Notes: generated from the letters alone by a model not told the origin. DNA of 64,000 bases from JAJRRH01 sp047638815 (GCA_047638815.1 JBLIMR010000004.1:18955-82954); one strand, 5' to 3'; shown: positions 16,643 to 26,718, numbered from the stretch's first letter. Numbers and translations: made by a program.

Positions 16643-19609
16643 TATATAAGTTGCCACACATATTACAGCCTAAAGTACGGCACTATATCTCCCCAGGAAA
16701 TAATCGAAGAGGCGGAGAAGAATGGGGTAAAAACATTGGTGATAACAGACATCAACAATACTTCCGTTGCTTTTGATGTGCTCAGACGCGTACAGAAATT
16801 GGATCTGAAAATACTTGTAGGCATCGATTTTAGAAATGGGGCAAAACAAGAGTTTATTGGTATTGCCAAAAACAATGAGGGATTCTACGAACTCAACGTT
16901 TTTCTCTCCACTCATGTACACAACAAAGAAGACATTCCATCCAAAGCGCCTGAGTTCAAAAATAGTTGGGTGGTTTATCCTTATGGTCATATCGAACCCC
17001 ATGAACTGAGAGAAAATGAGTTCGTAGGACTTAGGCCCAATCAAGTCAACAAGCTGCTTTTTAACCAATGGAAAAATCATCAAGACAAGATGGTCGTATT
17101 GGCACCCGTAACTTTTAGAGATAAAAAAGACTTTAACTGCCATCGTATTCTTCGTGCCATTGACAACAATGCACTCCTTAGTCAGATGCCAAAAACAGAG
17201 CAAGCTCAACCGGATGAAATCATGATGCCCGAACAAGAGCTTAAAGAAATTTTCAACCGCTACCCCCTACTCATTTCTAATACTGAGAAGATCTTGAGTA
17301 CCTCCTCTTTCGAATTCGATTTCAAAATGGAAGGAAAACACAACAATAAACAAACGTATACAGGCAATGCCGATTTGGATTTCAAATTCATGCGGCACCT
17401 GTGTTATAAAGGCATTCCCTATCGTTACAAAAAAGTGAGTGAACGGATTCTCAAACGTATAGACAAAGAGCTTAATATCATCAGAGAAAAAAATTATGTC
17501 TCTTACTTTCTCATCGCGTGGAAGATTGTAAAATACGCTCGAAATCGCGGGTATTTCTATGTCGGTCGAGGCAGTGGCGCAAACAGCATTGCATCCTATC
17601 TCATGCGCATCACGGACGTGGATCCGATAGAATTGGATCTATACTTCGAGCGATTCATCAATCTCTTCAGAAAAAATCCGCCCGACTTTGACATTGATTT
17701 TTCTTGGAAAGAACGAGAAGATGTTACTGACTTTATATTCCGCACTTTCCCCAACAGCACCTTGCTGGCTGCATATAGCACTTTCAAGACACGCTCTGTC
17801 ATCAGAGAGATTGCCAAGGTTTTTGGCTTACCAGAACAGGAGATAAAAAAAATGCAAAAGTATGCGGTTGGACAAGATGATGTTGGTCGGCTGATTGTGA
17901 AATATGCCAAATACATTCAGGGCTTTCCAAGTCACTTGACGGTACATTCAGCAGGCATCATTATTTCTGAAAAAGATATCAGACATTACAGCGCTACGTT
18001 CATGCCGCCAAAAGGATTTCAAACCACGCATTTCGACATGCATATCGCGGAAGATATTGGCTTATACAAATTTGATATTCTAGGTCAAAGAGGACTTGCG
18101 AAGATAAAAGATACGCTTAGCATCATCAAAGAAAACAAACCTGGAATCACCATTGACATTCACGATATAGCCAAGTTGAAAAAAGACATCCCCTCTAACA
18201 ACCTCTTGAAAAATGCCGCTGCCATTGGATGTTTTTATGTAGAATCTCCTGCCATGAGAATGCTCCTGCGTAAACTTCATGTGGATGATTATCTCGCTCT
18301 GGTGGCTGCTAGTTCTGTCATCCGTCCGGGGGTTGCACAAAGTGGCATGATGCGAGAATACATCCTGCGCCACAGAAACATGGACCGAAGAAAGTGGGCC
18401 AAGAAGACTTTTCCTATTCTTTACGAACTTATGCCCGACACCTATGGCGTAATGGTCTATCAAGAAGATGTGATAAAGGTGGCGCATCATTTTGCCGGTT
18501 TGGGTCTGGGTGAAGCGGATGTTTTACGTAGAGGTATGAGCGGAAAGTTTCGCTCGCGAGGAGAATTTCAATCCGTAAAGGACAAGTTCTTTTCCAACTG
18601 CCTCGAAAAAGGAACCAAGTCAGAATACACTCAAGATGTCTGGGATCAGATAGAAAGTTTTGCAGGCTACGCTTTTGCCAAGGGGCACTCCGCCAGCTAT
18701 GCCGTGGAGAGCTATCAATGCCTCTATCTCAAGGCTTATTACCCACTCGAATTTATGGTGGCGACAGTAAACAATGGTGGTGGTTTTTATTCCCGCGAAT
18801 TATATCTACACGAAGCTCGAAGAAAAGGTGCCATTGTTGAATTGCCATGCATCAATCAAAGTGATGGCATTACCATCATTCACGACAAAGAAATATACTT
18901 GGGGTTCGGCATGATCAATTCCCTCGAAAGACAGACAGTCATCAACATATTAGAATCTCGAAACATGGAAGGCTACTTCGATGATCTTCCTGACTTCCTG
19001 TCTCGCGTTAGCATCTCTCTCGAGCAATTGATCTTATTGATAAAAATCAGTGCATTTCGATTTACAAAAAGAGGAAAAAAAGAACTTATGTGGGACGCTC
19101 ACCTCCTACTCAGCAAACAGAAAAAAACCAATCCACAAGCTTCATTATTTAAACTAAAAAACAAAGAATACACCTTACCAAAACTCTGGCAACACGAACT
19201 TGAAGATGCTTATGACGAGATCGAATTATTGGGGTTTATGGTCAGTAAATCTCCTTTCTTTTTGGCCACAGAATTGCCCCATAAAGAAATGCGTTCCAGA
19301 CTTTTCCCAAATCACCTCGATGAAGTGATAACGATGATCGGATACCTCGTTCATATCAAAGGCACTAAGACCCGAAATGGCAAGCGTATGAACTTTGGCA
19401 CCTTTGTAGACCTCGAAGGCGAATGGATAGACACCGTATCCTTTCCACAAATAGCCGCGCAATATCCCTTCAAAGGCCCAGGATGTTATGTCCTGCAAGG
19501 AAAAGTAACTGAGGAGTTCGGCTTTTATAGCTTGGAGCTTAGTGGCAATTGGCGGATACCGAGTAAGAACCTTGACGAAGTGCAGACTACTCGGCTGAAG
19601 CCTGTTTGA
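16640..19609 (+). CDS. dnaE2: Error-prone DNA polymerase III alpha subunit (DnaE2/ImuC type)
   Basis: 989 residues from a GTG start, short for a replicative DnaE and typical of DnaE2. Residues 1-200 form the PHP domain (CHTYYSLKYGTIS). The polymerase core has VGRGSGANS (308-316) and PDFDIDF (348-354; Asp351 and Asp353 catalytic), SHLTVHSAGIIIS, the AGYAFAKGHSASYA finger motif, and a C-terminal OB fold (MIGYLVHIKGTKTRNGKRM ... GTFVDLEG). It extends DNA past lesions together with a Y-family partner. The family usually starts with ATG-TAT; here GTG-TAT lies in a repeat. Probably co-regulated with the S24 repressor. Confidence 0.92.
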   Translation: MYISCHTYYSLKYGTISPQEIIEEAEKNGVKTLVITDINNTSVAFDVLRRVQKLDLKILVGIDFRNGAKQEFIGIAKNNEGFYELNVFLSTHVHNKEDIPSKAPEFKNSWVVYPYGHIEPHELRENEFVGLRPNQVNKLLFNQWKNHQDKMVVLAPVTFRDKKDFNCHRILRAIDNNALLSQMPKTEQAQPDEIMMPEQELKEIFNRYPLLISNTEKILSTSSFEFDFKMEGKHNNKQTYTGNADLDFKFMRHLCYKGIPYRYKKVSERILKRIDKELNIIREKNYVSYFLIAWKIVKYARNRGYFYVGRGSGANSIASYLMRITDVDPIELDLYFERFINLFRKNPPDFDIDFSWKEREDVTDFIFRTFPNSTLLAAYSTFKTRSVIREIAKVFGLPEQEIKKMQKYAVGQDDVGRLIVKYAKYIQGFPSHLTVHSAGIIISEKDIRHYSATFMPPKGFQTTHFDMHIAEDIGLYKFDILGQRGLAKIKDTLSIIKENKPGITIDIHDIAKLKKDIPSNNLLKNAAAIGCFYVESPAMRMLLRKLHVDDYLALVAASSVIRPGVAQSGMMREYILRHRNMDRRKWAKKTFPILYELMPDTYGVMVYQEDVIKVAHHFAGLGLGEADVLRRGMSGKFRSRGEFQSVKDKFFSNCLEKGTKSEYTQDVWDQIESFAGYAFAKGHSASYAVESYQCLYLKAYYPLEFMVATVNNGGGFYSRELYLHEARRKGAIVELPCINQSDGITIIHDKEIYLGFGMINSLERQTVINILESRNMEGYFDDLPDFLSRVSISLEQLILLIKISAFRFTKRGKKELMWDAHLLLSKQKKTNPQASLFKLKNKEYTLPKLWQHELEDAYDEIELLGFMVSKSPFFLATELPHKEMRSRLFPNHLDEVITMIGYLVHIKGTKTRNGKRMNFGTFVDLEGEWIDTVSFPQIAAQYPFKGPGCYVLQGKVTEEFGFYSLELSGNWRIPSKNLDEVQTTRLKPV

Positions 19610-19788
19610 GATAATTACGAATTACGAATCGGGGAATTACGAATTGAAAATAAGCCCCTATAATCGATATTATTTAATTCAGCGAGTGTGAAATAATTTT
19701 GGGTTTTCACAACGTTCTCTATATGTTTGCCTAGAATTACCAGATTTTTCAGCACTATTCTACTATTCTGTATCACTAAATAATCCAC

Positions 19789-19812
19789 TATCTTCGCACG
19801 CTTTAGCGAAGA
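19789..19812 (+). promoter_or_regulatory. Promoter-like box and stem-loop directly before mutS2
   Basis: TATCTTCG (19789-19796) resembles the -7 box. The perfect 7-bp stem TCTTCGC / GCGAAGA (19791-19797 and 19806-19812) ends 3 bases before the ATG. If transcription starts upstream, the hairpin would cover the ribosome-binding region. If the box is the real promoter, the hairpin would not be fully transcribed. Confidence 0.3.
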
Positions 19813-19815
19813 AAG

Positions 19816-21954
19816 ATGTTTACGTACGACCCACAGACAGCCAAAGAACTAGAGTTCGACAAGATCAAGGAATTACTCCTAGGGTATTGTGTGGCTGAAA
19901 CTTCGCAAAAGACGGTCGAACAATTAAAGCCTTATCAAACACTCAAAGAAGTTGACAGGGAGTTGGGATTGACAGATGAGATGAAAACCATCAAAAATCA
20001 TCCTGAAGGTGGATTTCCTAGAATTGACTTTGAAGATCTGACTCCAGAAATAAAAAAGCTTCGAATCGAAGGATACATCCTGCCTCTAGAAGCCTTCGTG
20101 AAATTGCTACGGAACTCAAGACTCTGTAACGAACTCATTGAGTACATGGAAGAGCGGGAAGGAATGTATCCGCACATGGAGATGATTTTCAAGCGAGCTG
20201 GGAATTCGGATATCATCATAAAATCCATCGAAGAAGTCTTTGATGCGAAAATGCATATCAAGAATGATGCATCTCCGGAATTATTCCAAATTCGAACAAG
20301 CATCAGAATCACAAAAAGAGAAATCAATAAAAACTTCGATCAGGTATTAAAAAAACTGCTGGACAAAGGATATCTTGGGGATACAAAAGAGACATTCATT
20401 AATGACCGAAGGGTTCTCACTGTTGTCTCAAACTACAAGCGTAAAATTCCTGGTAATAATTTAGGAACTTCAAAAACTGGTGGACTAAGTTATATTGAGC
20501 CTCAAGTGAATGAGCATTTGAACAGAGATTTAGATTCTTTGTTTGTACAGGAAAGAGATGAAATTCTAAGAATATTAAAAGTCTTAACCAAGAAGATTAA
20601 AAAGGAACTCCCACTGATTAAGGCTTGTCAAAAATTACTTAATCGCTTGGATTTTATCCAGGCCAAATTTAGACTAGCGACCAGTATCAATGGTATAAAG
20701 CCTAAGAGTTCAGAGGAAACCATCATCGATATGATTGATGCTATTCATCCCCTTCTCTACCTCAACAACAAAAAAGATGGCAAAAAGACATTTCCGCAAT
20801 CTGTGGTTATGGATAAAGTCAGCCACTTCTTGGTCATATCTGGGCCCAATGCCGGAGGGAAATCAATTACTCTTAAGACCATTGGACTATTGCAACTAAT
20901 GTGGCAATCAGGATTGATGGTTCCTGTTCATCACAACAGCACTTTTGGATGGTTCGAACAAGTATTGTCTGACATTGGTGACAATCAGAGTATCGAAAAC
21001 CAACTGAGTACTTACAGCTATCGTCTAAATAGAATGAACTATTTTTTGAAGGAAGCCAACCCAACAAGCATGCTTCTTTTGGATGAATTTGGTTCTGGAT
21101 CAGATCCCGAACTTGGTGGTGCATTGGCTGAAGCAATATTTGAATCCTTGTATAAGAAAAAGACTTTCGCAATTTTAACAACGCATTACGCAAACATAAA
21201 ACTGAAAGCTTCCTCCCTAGGGAAAGCCATCAATGCATGCATGTTATTTGATCGAGAGACCTTGGCTCCTTCCTTTATGTTGTCTATCGGTCAACCTGGA
21301 AGTTCATTCACCTTTGAAGTTGCTAAAATGAATGGCATTCCCGATCACATTTTGGCAAACGCAAAACAAAAACTCAGCAAGGAAAGAGTACAAATGGATC
21401 AACTGATTGCAACCCTTCAAAAGGAAAAATCAACCTACGAAAGAAGGAACCAAAGTCTTAAGGACAAAGAATTTTATTCCTCCCAGATGAAGGATGAATT
21501 CGAAGATCGAATTGCAGAAGTGAAGGAACAGAAACAGTCTCAAAGAGAAGTCATACAAAAAAACAATCAGCATATTATTGCAGGTAAAAAAATGGCCCAG
21601 TTTGTAAAACAGTTTGAAGGTGGAAGAGCAAACAAAGGGTTACTCACCGAAGTGAAAAAATATTTGGCTATTGAAAAGAGCAAGATAGATCAGGTGGACG
21701 AAAAGCAGGTACTTAAATCAAAAAGACAAGGTCAGAAAAAACTGAAAAACACTTCGGTTACGCTCAGTGACCTTAAAAAGGAAAGAGGGAACAGTATTAC
21801 TCCTCAAAGACCCATCGATATTGGAGATAAAGTTAGAATTAAAACTACCAAGCAAAAAGGTGTTGTCGAATCCATTGAAAAGAACAAGGTATTTGTCATA
21901 GTAGGAAATTTCATGATTCAATCAAGACTTAGTGATCTTGATCTTATTGGTTGA
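19816..21954 (+). CDS. mutS2: MutS2 family ATPase without Smr nuclease domain
   Basis: 712 residues. The N-terminal core and clamp helices span 1-320. Walker A GPNAGGKS is at 343-350, Walker B MLLLDEFGSGSDP at about 424, and TTHYANIK follows as the switch. Residues 520-620 are a coiled coil. The protein ends with a KOW-like strand pair (DIGDKVRIKTTKQKGVVESI) and has no Smr domain. MutS2 proteins suppress recombination or rescue stalled ribosomes; without Smr it cannot cut nucleic acid itself. The stop codon lies in the left arm of the following inverted-repeat element. Confidence 0.88.
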   Translation: MFTYDPQTAKELEFDKIKELLLGYCVAETSQKTVEQLKPYQTLKEVDRELGLTDEMKTIKNHPEGGFPRIDFEDLTPEIKKLRIEGYILPLEAFVKLLRNSRLCNELIEYMEEREGMYPHMEMIFKRAGNSDIIIKSIEEVFDAKMHIKNDASPELFQIRTSIRITKREINKNFDQVLKKLLDKGYLGDTKETFINDRRVLTVVSNYKRKIPGNNLGTSKTGGLSYIEPQVNEHLNRDLDSLFVQERDEILRILKVLTKKIKKELPLIKACQKLLNRLDFIQAKFRLATSINGIKPKSSEETIIDMIDAIHPLLYLNNKKDGKKTFPQSVVMDKVSHFLVISGPNAGGKSITLKTIGLLQLMWQSGLMVPVHHNSTFGWFEQVLSDIGDNQSIENQLSTYSYRLNRMNYFLKEANPTSMLLLDEFGSGSDPELGGALAEAIFESLYKKKTFAILTTHYANIKLKASSLGKAINACMLFDRETLAPSFMLSIGQPGSSFTFEVAKMNGIPDHILANAKQKLSKERVQMDQLIATLQKEKSTYERRNQSLKDKEFYSSQMKDEFEDRIAEVKEQKQSQREVIQKNNQHIIAGKKMAQFVKQFEGGRANKGLLTEVKKYLAIEKSKIDQVDEKQVLKSKRQGQKKLKNTSVTLSDLKKERGNSITPQRPIDIGDKVRIKTTKQKGVVESIEKNKVFVIVGNFMIQSRLSDLDLIG

Positions 21955-22512
21955 TTGGTTTGTTGGTTCGCTTTGCTCATTGGTGACTGGTTATTGGTTT
22001 GGAATAGGCTTTTCGTCTTCATATCTATTAGCCAAAATATTTAATTCTCCTTTTTCATTTTTTTCAGATAATTAATATAGCCGTTAAGCAATTTAAGGCA
22101 ACTTTCGTAGATGATAATAAAACGCTTATAATCTTCCATAGATAAAAGTTTACAATCAAATGCCGTAATCAAATGTTCTTTAGATTCTGACAAAGATCCG
22201 CGTGCAATTCTACAAAATTGAATGTTTTCCTGAAAGAGAAACCTCCCATGACCTTCCGCTATATTGACCGTTACAGATCGACTTGATTGGATGAGCTGAT
22301 CCTTCAATCTGAATTTTTCGTCTAGGGGTAATGATTTACAAAAAATAAACATCTCGTTTTTAAACTTCCGTGCAACTTTCCATACCTCTAATTCGGTAAA
22401 ATCTTTCATTCTTAAATATCCCAAATCAAAGTAATACAACAACAATACGCGAAGCAAACCACTTAACCAATGAGCAAAGCGAACCAATGAGCGAAGCGAA
22501 CCAATCAACCAA
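21947..22512. mobile_element. Inverted-repeat element carrying a four-helix-bundle gene (orphan IVS-like)
   Basis: The left arm (from 21947, TTGGTTGATTGGTTTGTTGG then TTCGCTTTGCTCATTGGT) is mirrored by the right arm (22456-22512, whose complement begins TTGGTTGATTGGTTCGCTTC and contains GGTTCGCTTTGCTCATTGGT). Between them lies one gene of the 23S rRNA intervening-sequence protein family. The layout is like rRNA intervening sequences, where flanking repeats form the stem, but here it sits next to mutS2. No transposase is present, so mobility is inference. Confidence 0.5.
22041..22409 (-). CDS. Four-helix-bundle protein (S23/IVP family)
   Basis: 122 residues from the ATG at 22409: MKDFTELEVWKVARKFKNEM, then LIQSSRSVTVNIAEGHGR, FQENIQFCRIARGSLSESKE and a final KRFIIIYESCLKLLNGYINY. 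This is the S23/IVP family first seen in intervening sequences of 23S rRNA. Function is unknown; a basic surface suggests nucleic acid binding. The open frame extends upstream to 22544, but those 45 residues are translated repeat sequence, so I exclude them. Confidence 0.85.
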   Translation of the reverse strand: MKDFTELEVWKVARKFKNEMFIFCKSLPLDEKFRLKDQLIQSSRSVTVNIAEGHGRFLFQENIQFCRIARGSLSESKEHLITAFDCKLLSMEDYKRFIIIYESCLKLLNGYINYLKKMKKEN

Positions 22513-22563
22513 AATCCAATATTAATATTACTTTTGTGGCACATACATAATTAAACAAGAAAC

Positions 22564-23826
22564 ATGTCAGTAAACTTACTCGATCTATTTAAAGATCAAC
22601 TATCTGGAGCAGCTATGAATGGAATTAGCACCATGCTTGGTGAATCAAAATCTATCACTGGTTCTGCCTTGGGTGGAATAGCAGCAACTCTTCTTGGCTC
22701 GTTGGCTGGAAAAGCTTCAACAAGCGATGGTGCAGCTGATCTTCTTGGAGATCTAGGAAAAGCAGATACAGAGATCTTAGATAACGTCATGGATCTTATG
22801 GGTGGTGGAGACTCTACAAATAGCCTTCTTGATACAGGCGAAAGCCTAGTATCTAATCTATTGGGTGGCAACTCAAATTCTGTAATAGATTCAATAACAG
22901 CAATGACCGGCATTGGCAAAGAATCTTCAGGGACATTATTAAAAATGGCAGCTCCCTTGTTAATGGGATTTGTTGGAAAATATGTAAAAAACAAAGCCCT
23001 TGATGCTGTTGGATTAGGTAAACTAATGGGCAGTCAAAAAGATCATATCAAGAGCGCTATGCCTTCTGGATTATTTGATAGTTTAGGATTCTCTTCTATA
23101 GGAGATGCTGCTAAGGATGTAGTTACTGAGGCTGCTGGTGCGGTTTCTGATGTGACTGATGACGATACTTCAGGTGGTGGGTTCATGAAACCTTTGATAG
23201 TTGCTTTAGCACTTCTTGCTTTAGTTTTCTTTGGTTATAAATCTTGTTCTAGTGGTGAGCATTCTCACGGAGATCAGGGAGATCATGGACATCACACTGA
23301 GGAAGTAGAAAAGGCCGTTGACGATGCGATGAGTGAACTTGAAGATGATCATTTGGGACTCGAAAAATCTGTACCCGATCATGGAGAAGATATAGAAGCA
23401 ATGGACACAAAGGGTCTCGGTTTCGTTAAGGGGTCGTGGGCTTATTCGCTATCAGGTTTCTTAGCACATGGTAATGGTTCTAAAACTTTCACGTTGGATA
23501 AGATTCCTTTTGATGGAAAAGATGATGATGAAATATCTGCTGAAGGAACTGCCCAATTGGAAAATCTTGCAAAGATACTAAACGCTTATCCAAATGTAAA
23601 CGCAGAAATCCAAGGTCATACTGCGGTTGCTAAAAACGCAATAGGAAGAACAGGAAAAAAAGCAGCCTCTAAAGCGAGAGCATTATGGGTTCAACTAAAA
23701 CTTAAGGCCATGGGTGTTGCTGGCTCAAAATTATCCTCTAAAGGATATGCAGACGAAAATTTGATTTCTAGTATAGCCGAAGACGCTGAAGAGCAAAAGA
23801 GAATTGTTGTTAAATTCGACAAATAA
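22564..23826 (+). CDS. DUF937-transmembrane-OmpA fusion protein
   Basis: 420 residues. Residues 1-175 are Gly/Leu/Ala-rich helices of the DUF937 (YidB-like) type. One membrane segment is at about 207-225 (KPLIVALALLALVFFGYKSC). It is followed by a His-rich stretch GEHSHGDQGDHGHHTEE and an acidic linker, then an OmpA-like C-terminal domain from about 310 (FTLDKIPFDG, AQLENLAKILNAYPNVNAEI, QGHTAVAKNAIGRTGKKAAS). The order implies a cytoplasmic DUF937 part and a periplasmic peptidoglycan-binding part. The His-rich part could bind metal. A terminator follows at 23852. Confidence 0.82.
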   Translation: MSVNLLDLFKDQLSGAAMNGISTMLGESKSITGSALGGIAATLLGSLAGKASTSDGAADLLGDLGKADTEILDNVMDLMGGGDSTNSLLDTGESLVSNLLGGNSNSVIDSITAMTGIGKESSGTLLKMAAPLLMGFVGKYVKNKALDAVGLGKLMGSQKDHIKSAMPSGLFDSLGFSSIGDAAKDVVTEAAGAVSDVTDDDTSGGGFMKPLIVALALLALVFFGYKSCSSGEHSHGDQGDHGHHTEEVEKAVDDAMSELEDDHLGLEKSVPDHGEDIEAMDTKGLGFVKGSWAYSLSGFLAHGNGSKTFTLDKIPFDGKDDDEISAEGTAQLENLAKILNAYPNVNAEIQGHTAVAKNAIGRTGKKAASKARALWVQLKLKAMGVAGSKLSSKGYADENLISSIAEDAEEQKRIVVKFDK

Positions 23827-23851
23827 GTTCTTCGAAATAATTAATTTAGAA

Positions 23852-23890
23852 AATCCCGTTTCATGATCATGAAGCGGGATTTATTTTTCA
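23852..23890 (+). terminator. Intrinsic terminator after the DUF937-OmpA gene
   Basis: AATCCCGTTTCATGA / TCATGAAGCGGGATT forms a 15-pair stem (one G-U pair), followed by TATTTTTC. Confidence 0.8.
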
Positions 23891-24020
23891 CACTATTTCT
23901 TATTACATTCGAGATGTAAATCTGCAGTCCTAAAAATGAGCAAACCAAACTTATTTAAATCTTTAGCCTGGCCTCTTTGGCAATACAGTTGACGTCCAAC
24001 CAATATTACTATTACTGTAG

Positions 24021-24323
24021 TTTAAAAAAGAACGTAAGCAGCAAAAATGTCATAATAAGGAGCTTAATAAATTTATTAGAAGGAATATTACATTCCCAGA
24101 ATCAGCATTGAAGAAAAATATCCACGGAAAGGTATATGTCAAGTTTGTAGTCACGAAAGATGGTAACGTTGCCAAGGCAGAAATATTAAGAGGTATTTGT
24201 GATGACATGGAATCAGAGGTGCTAAAAATGATTGCTCGGTTCCCAAAATGGGTGTCTGGCACGGTGGATGGAGAACCAGTTGACGTCTGGTACACGCTTC
24301 CAATAAATTTTAAGTTTTACTAA
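24021..24323 (+). pseudogene. TonB C-terminal domain fragment without a start codon
   Basis: The frame opens after a stop at 24018-24020. It reads ELNKFIRRNITFPESALKKN, HGKVYVKFVVTKDGNVAKAE, then MIARFPKWVSGTVDGEPVDV and ends YTLPINFKFY, a complete TonB C-terminal fold. There is no ATG or GTG in frame before it; TTG 24108 would cut off the first helix and strand. The membrane anchor and proline-rich spacer are missing, so it cannot act as an energy transducer and is probably a remnant. Confidence 0.65.
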
Positions 24324-24346
24324 TAAATCCATCAAATAATTGGAAT

Positions 24347-24387
24347 AAAAAAAGCCCTGCAACCGAAAGATTGCGGGGCTTTTTTTT
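24347..24387. terminator. Bidirectional intrinsic terminator
   Basis: AAAAAAGCCCTGCAA / TTGCGGGGCTTTTTT with a 7-base loop and an 8-T run. It ends leftward transcription of the aconitase gene and rightward transcription of the TonB fragment. Confidence 0.85.
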
Positions 24388-24413
24388 AAAAAATTTAATT
24401 CCTATTCTTAGAA

Positions 24414-26669
24414 CTATCTGTTCAAGTAATTCAAAGCAGATCCCGCTTTAAACCAATCAATTTGTTGTTCATTATAAGTGTGATTTGCAACAATCACATC
24501 TTTACTTCCATCGGCATGCACAAATTCAATGTTCAATGGTTTTCCTGGCGCGAAGTCAATAAGATCCAACATATTGATGGTATCATCTTCTTGCACTTTG
24601 TCATAATCTACCTCATTGGCAAACGTCAAACCTAACATTCCTTGTTTCTTTAAGTTGGTCTCATGTATTCTTGCAAAAGACTTTACAATCACAGCTATCA
24701 TTCCAAGATGTCTTGGTTGCATTGCCGCATGTTCTCTACTTGATCCTTCACCATAATTATGGTCTCCAACCACGAAAGTTTGAACTCCTGAAGCTTTGTA
24801 TGCTCTCTGAACAGCCGGAACTTCTCCGTACTCACCTGTCAACTGATTTTTCACAGCGTTTGGCTTTTCATTGAAGAAATTTATGGCACCTGTCAGCGTA
24901 TTGTTTGAAATATTATCAAGGTGACCTCTATATTTCAGCCATGGTCCTGCCATTGAAATGTGATCCGTAGTACATTTTCCTTTGGCCTTGATTATCAATT
25001 TGGCTCCAGTAATGTTTTCTCCATTCCATTTTTTAAATGGATCGAGCAACTGAATTCTTTCTGACTCTGGATTCACAACAACATTGATTGCACTGCCATC
25101 TGAAGCCGGTTCTTTAAATCCACGATCCTTAACGTCAAAACCTGCAGGAGGTAATTCAACACCTACTGGCGGACTTAGTTTTATTTCTTCCCCATTTTCA
25201 TTAGTCAACGTATCTCTTCTTGGATCAAAATCCAATGTCCCGGCAATAGTCAATGCTGTTATCAATTCTGGAGAACCAACGAAAGCATGTGTATTTGGAT
25301 TACCATCTGCTCTTTTTGAAAAGTTTCTATTGAATGAATGAATAATGGTGTTCTTCTCTTTTTTGTCTGCCCCTGCTCTAGCCCACTGTCCGATACATGG
25401 TCCACATGCATTTGCAAAAACACTGGCTCCCATTTTTTCAAAAGTCCCAATAAACCCATCACGTTCCGCAGTGTATCTCACTTGCTCAGAACCAGGAGTC
25501 ACTGTGAAATGTGCTTTTGGAGTAATATTATTATCGATAGCCTGAATTGCAATTGAAGCTGCTCTTGACATGTCCTCATAACTTGAGTTTGTACATGAGC
25601 CTATCAAACCGTACTCTACTTTTAAAGGCCATCCATTTTCTTTAGCCTTCGCACCCAATTCTGAAATTGGTGTTGCAATATCTGGAGAAAAAGGTCCATT
25701 GATATGAGGTCCAAGTTCTGTTAAGTTAATTTCGATTACTTGATCGAAGTATTTTTCTGGGTTTTCATAAACCTCATTGTCACCTGTTAAGTGTTCAGCA
25801 ATCTGATCTGCTAGTTCAGCGACATCCGCTCTACCTGTTGACTTTAGATATCTCGACATGGAGTCGTCATATCCGAAAGTTGAAGTTGTTGCACCAATCT
25901 CAGCACCCATGTTACAGATGGTTCCTTTTCCTGTACCAGAAAGAGAAATCGCACCGGGACCGAAATACTCAACAACAGCACCAGTACCTCCTTTCGCTGT
26001 AAGAATTCCAGCAACCTTTAGAATAACATCTTTAGAGGAAGTCCATCCATCTAGTTCTCCGGTCAACTTCACTCCTATCAATTTTGGAAATTTAAGTTCC
26101 CAAGGCATTCCGGCCATCACATCAACAGCATCAGCACCCCCAACTCCGATAGCGATCATTCCTAGACCACCTGCATTTACAGTATGTGAATCTGTTCCAA
26201 TCATCATTCCGCCCGGAAAAGCATAATTCTCCAAAACAACCTGATGAATAATACCGGCTCCTGGCTTCCAAAATCCAATGCCATATTTATTGGATACAGT
26301 CTCTAAGAAATTGAAAACTTCATTACTTTTATTAAGAGATTCTTGCAAATCTTCACCCGCATTCACACGAGCTTGAATCAAGTGATCACAGTGTGTAGTC
26401 GAAGGAACGGCTACTTTTGATTTTCCTGCCATCATGAATTGAAGCAAAGCCATTTGAGCAGTTGCATCCTGCATCGCAACACGATCTGGAGCGAACTCCA
26501 CATAGGACTTCCCTCTTGTGAAAGCCTCATTTCCTAATTTATCCCAAAGGTGACTGTATAGTATCTTTTCAGTCAGCGTTAATGGTTTTCCCAATAGCTC
26601 TCTTGCTGCATTTACTCTTGCTGGAATCTTAGAGTAAACATCCTTTATCATGTTAATGTCAAATGCCAT
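24414..26669 (-). CDS. acn: Aconitate hydratase
   Basis: 751 residues. The [4Fe-4S] ligands are in GSCTNSS and ACGPCIGQW, and substrate motifs are [31 protein letters not shown] and [17 protein letters not shown]. It interconverts citrate and isocitrate in the TCA cycle, in the cytoplasm. The length and the N-terminus resemble the mitochondrial-type aconitases common in Bacteroidota. It is transcribed alone, from a TAACTTCG box at 26719-26726, and stops at the hairpin at 24347. Confidence 0.95.
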   Translation of the reverse strand: MAFDINMIKDVYSKIPARVNAARELLGKPLTLTEKILYSHLWDKLGNEAFTRGKSYVEFAPDRVAMQDATAQMALLQFMMAGKSKVAVPSTTHCDHLIQARVNAGEDLQESLNKSNEVFNFLETVSNKYGIGFWKPGAGIIHQVVLENYAFPGGMMIGTDSHTVNAGGLGMIAIGVGGADAVDVMAGMPWELKFPKLIGVKLTGELDGWTSSKDVILKVAGILTAKGGTGAVVEYFGPGAISLSGTGKGTICNMGAEIGATTSTFGYDDSMSRYLKSTGRADVAELADQIAEHLTGDNEVYENPEKYFDQVIEINLTELGPHINGPFSPDIATPISELGAKAKENGWPLKVEYGLIGSCTNSSYEDMSRAASIAIQAIDNNITPKAHFTVTPGSEQVRYTAERDGFIGTFEKMGASVFANACGPCIGQWARAGADKKEKNTIIHSFNRNFSKRADGNPNTHAFVGSPELITALTIAGTLDFDPRRDTLTNENGEEIKLSPPVGVELPPAGFDVKDRGFKEPASDGSAINVVVNPESERIQLLDPFKKWNGENITGAKLIIKAKGKCTTDHISMAGPWLKYRGHLDNISNNTLTGAINFFNEKPNAVKNQLTGEYGEVPAVQRAYKASGVQTFVVGDHNYGEGSSREHAAMQPRHLGMIAVIVKSFARIHETNLKKQGMLGLTFANEVDYDKVQEDDTINMLDLIDFAPGKPLNIEFVHADGSKDVIVANHTYNEQQIDWFKAGSALNYLNR

Positions 26670-26718
26670 AAAATATTTTCTGTATTATAATTTCCTCGGC
26701 ACAAGTTATACCGAGCCG

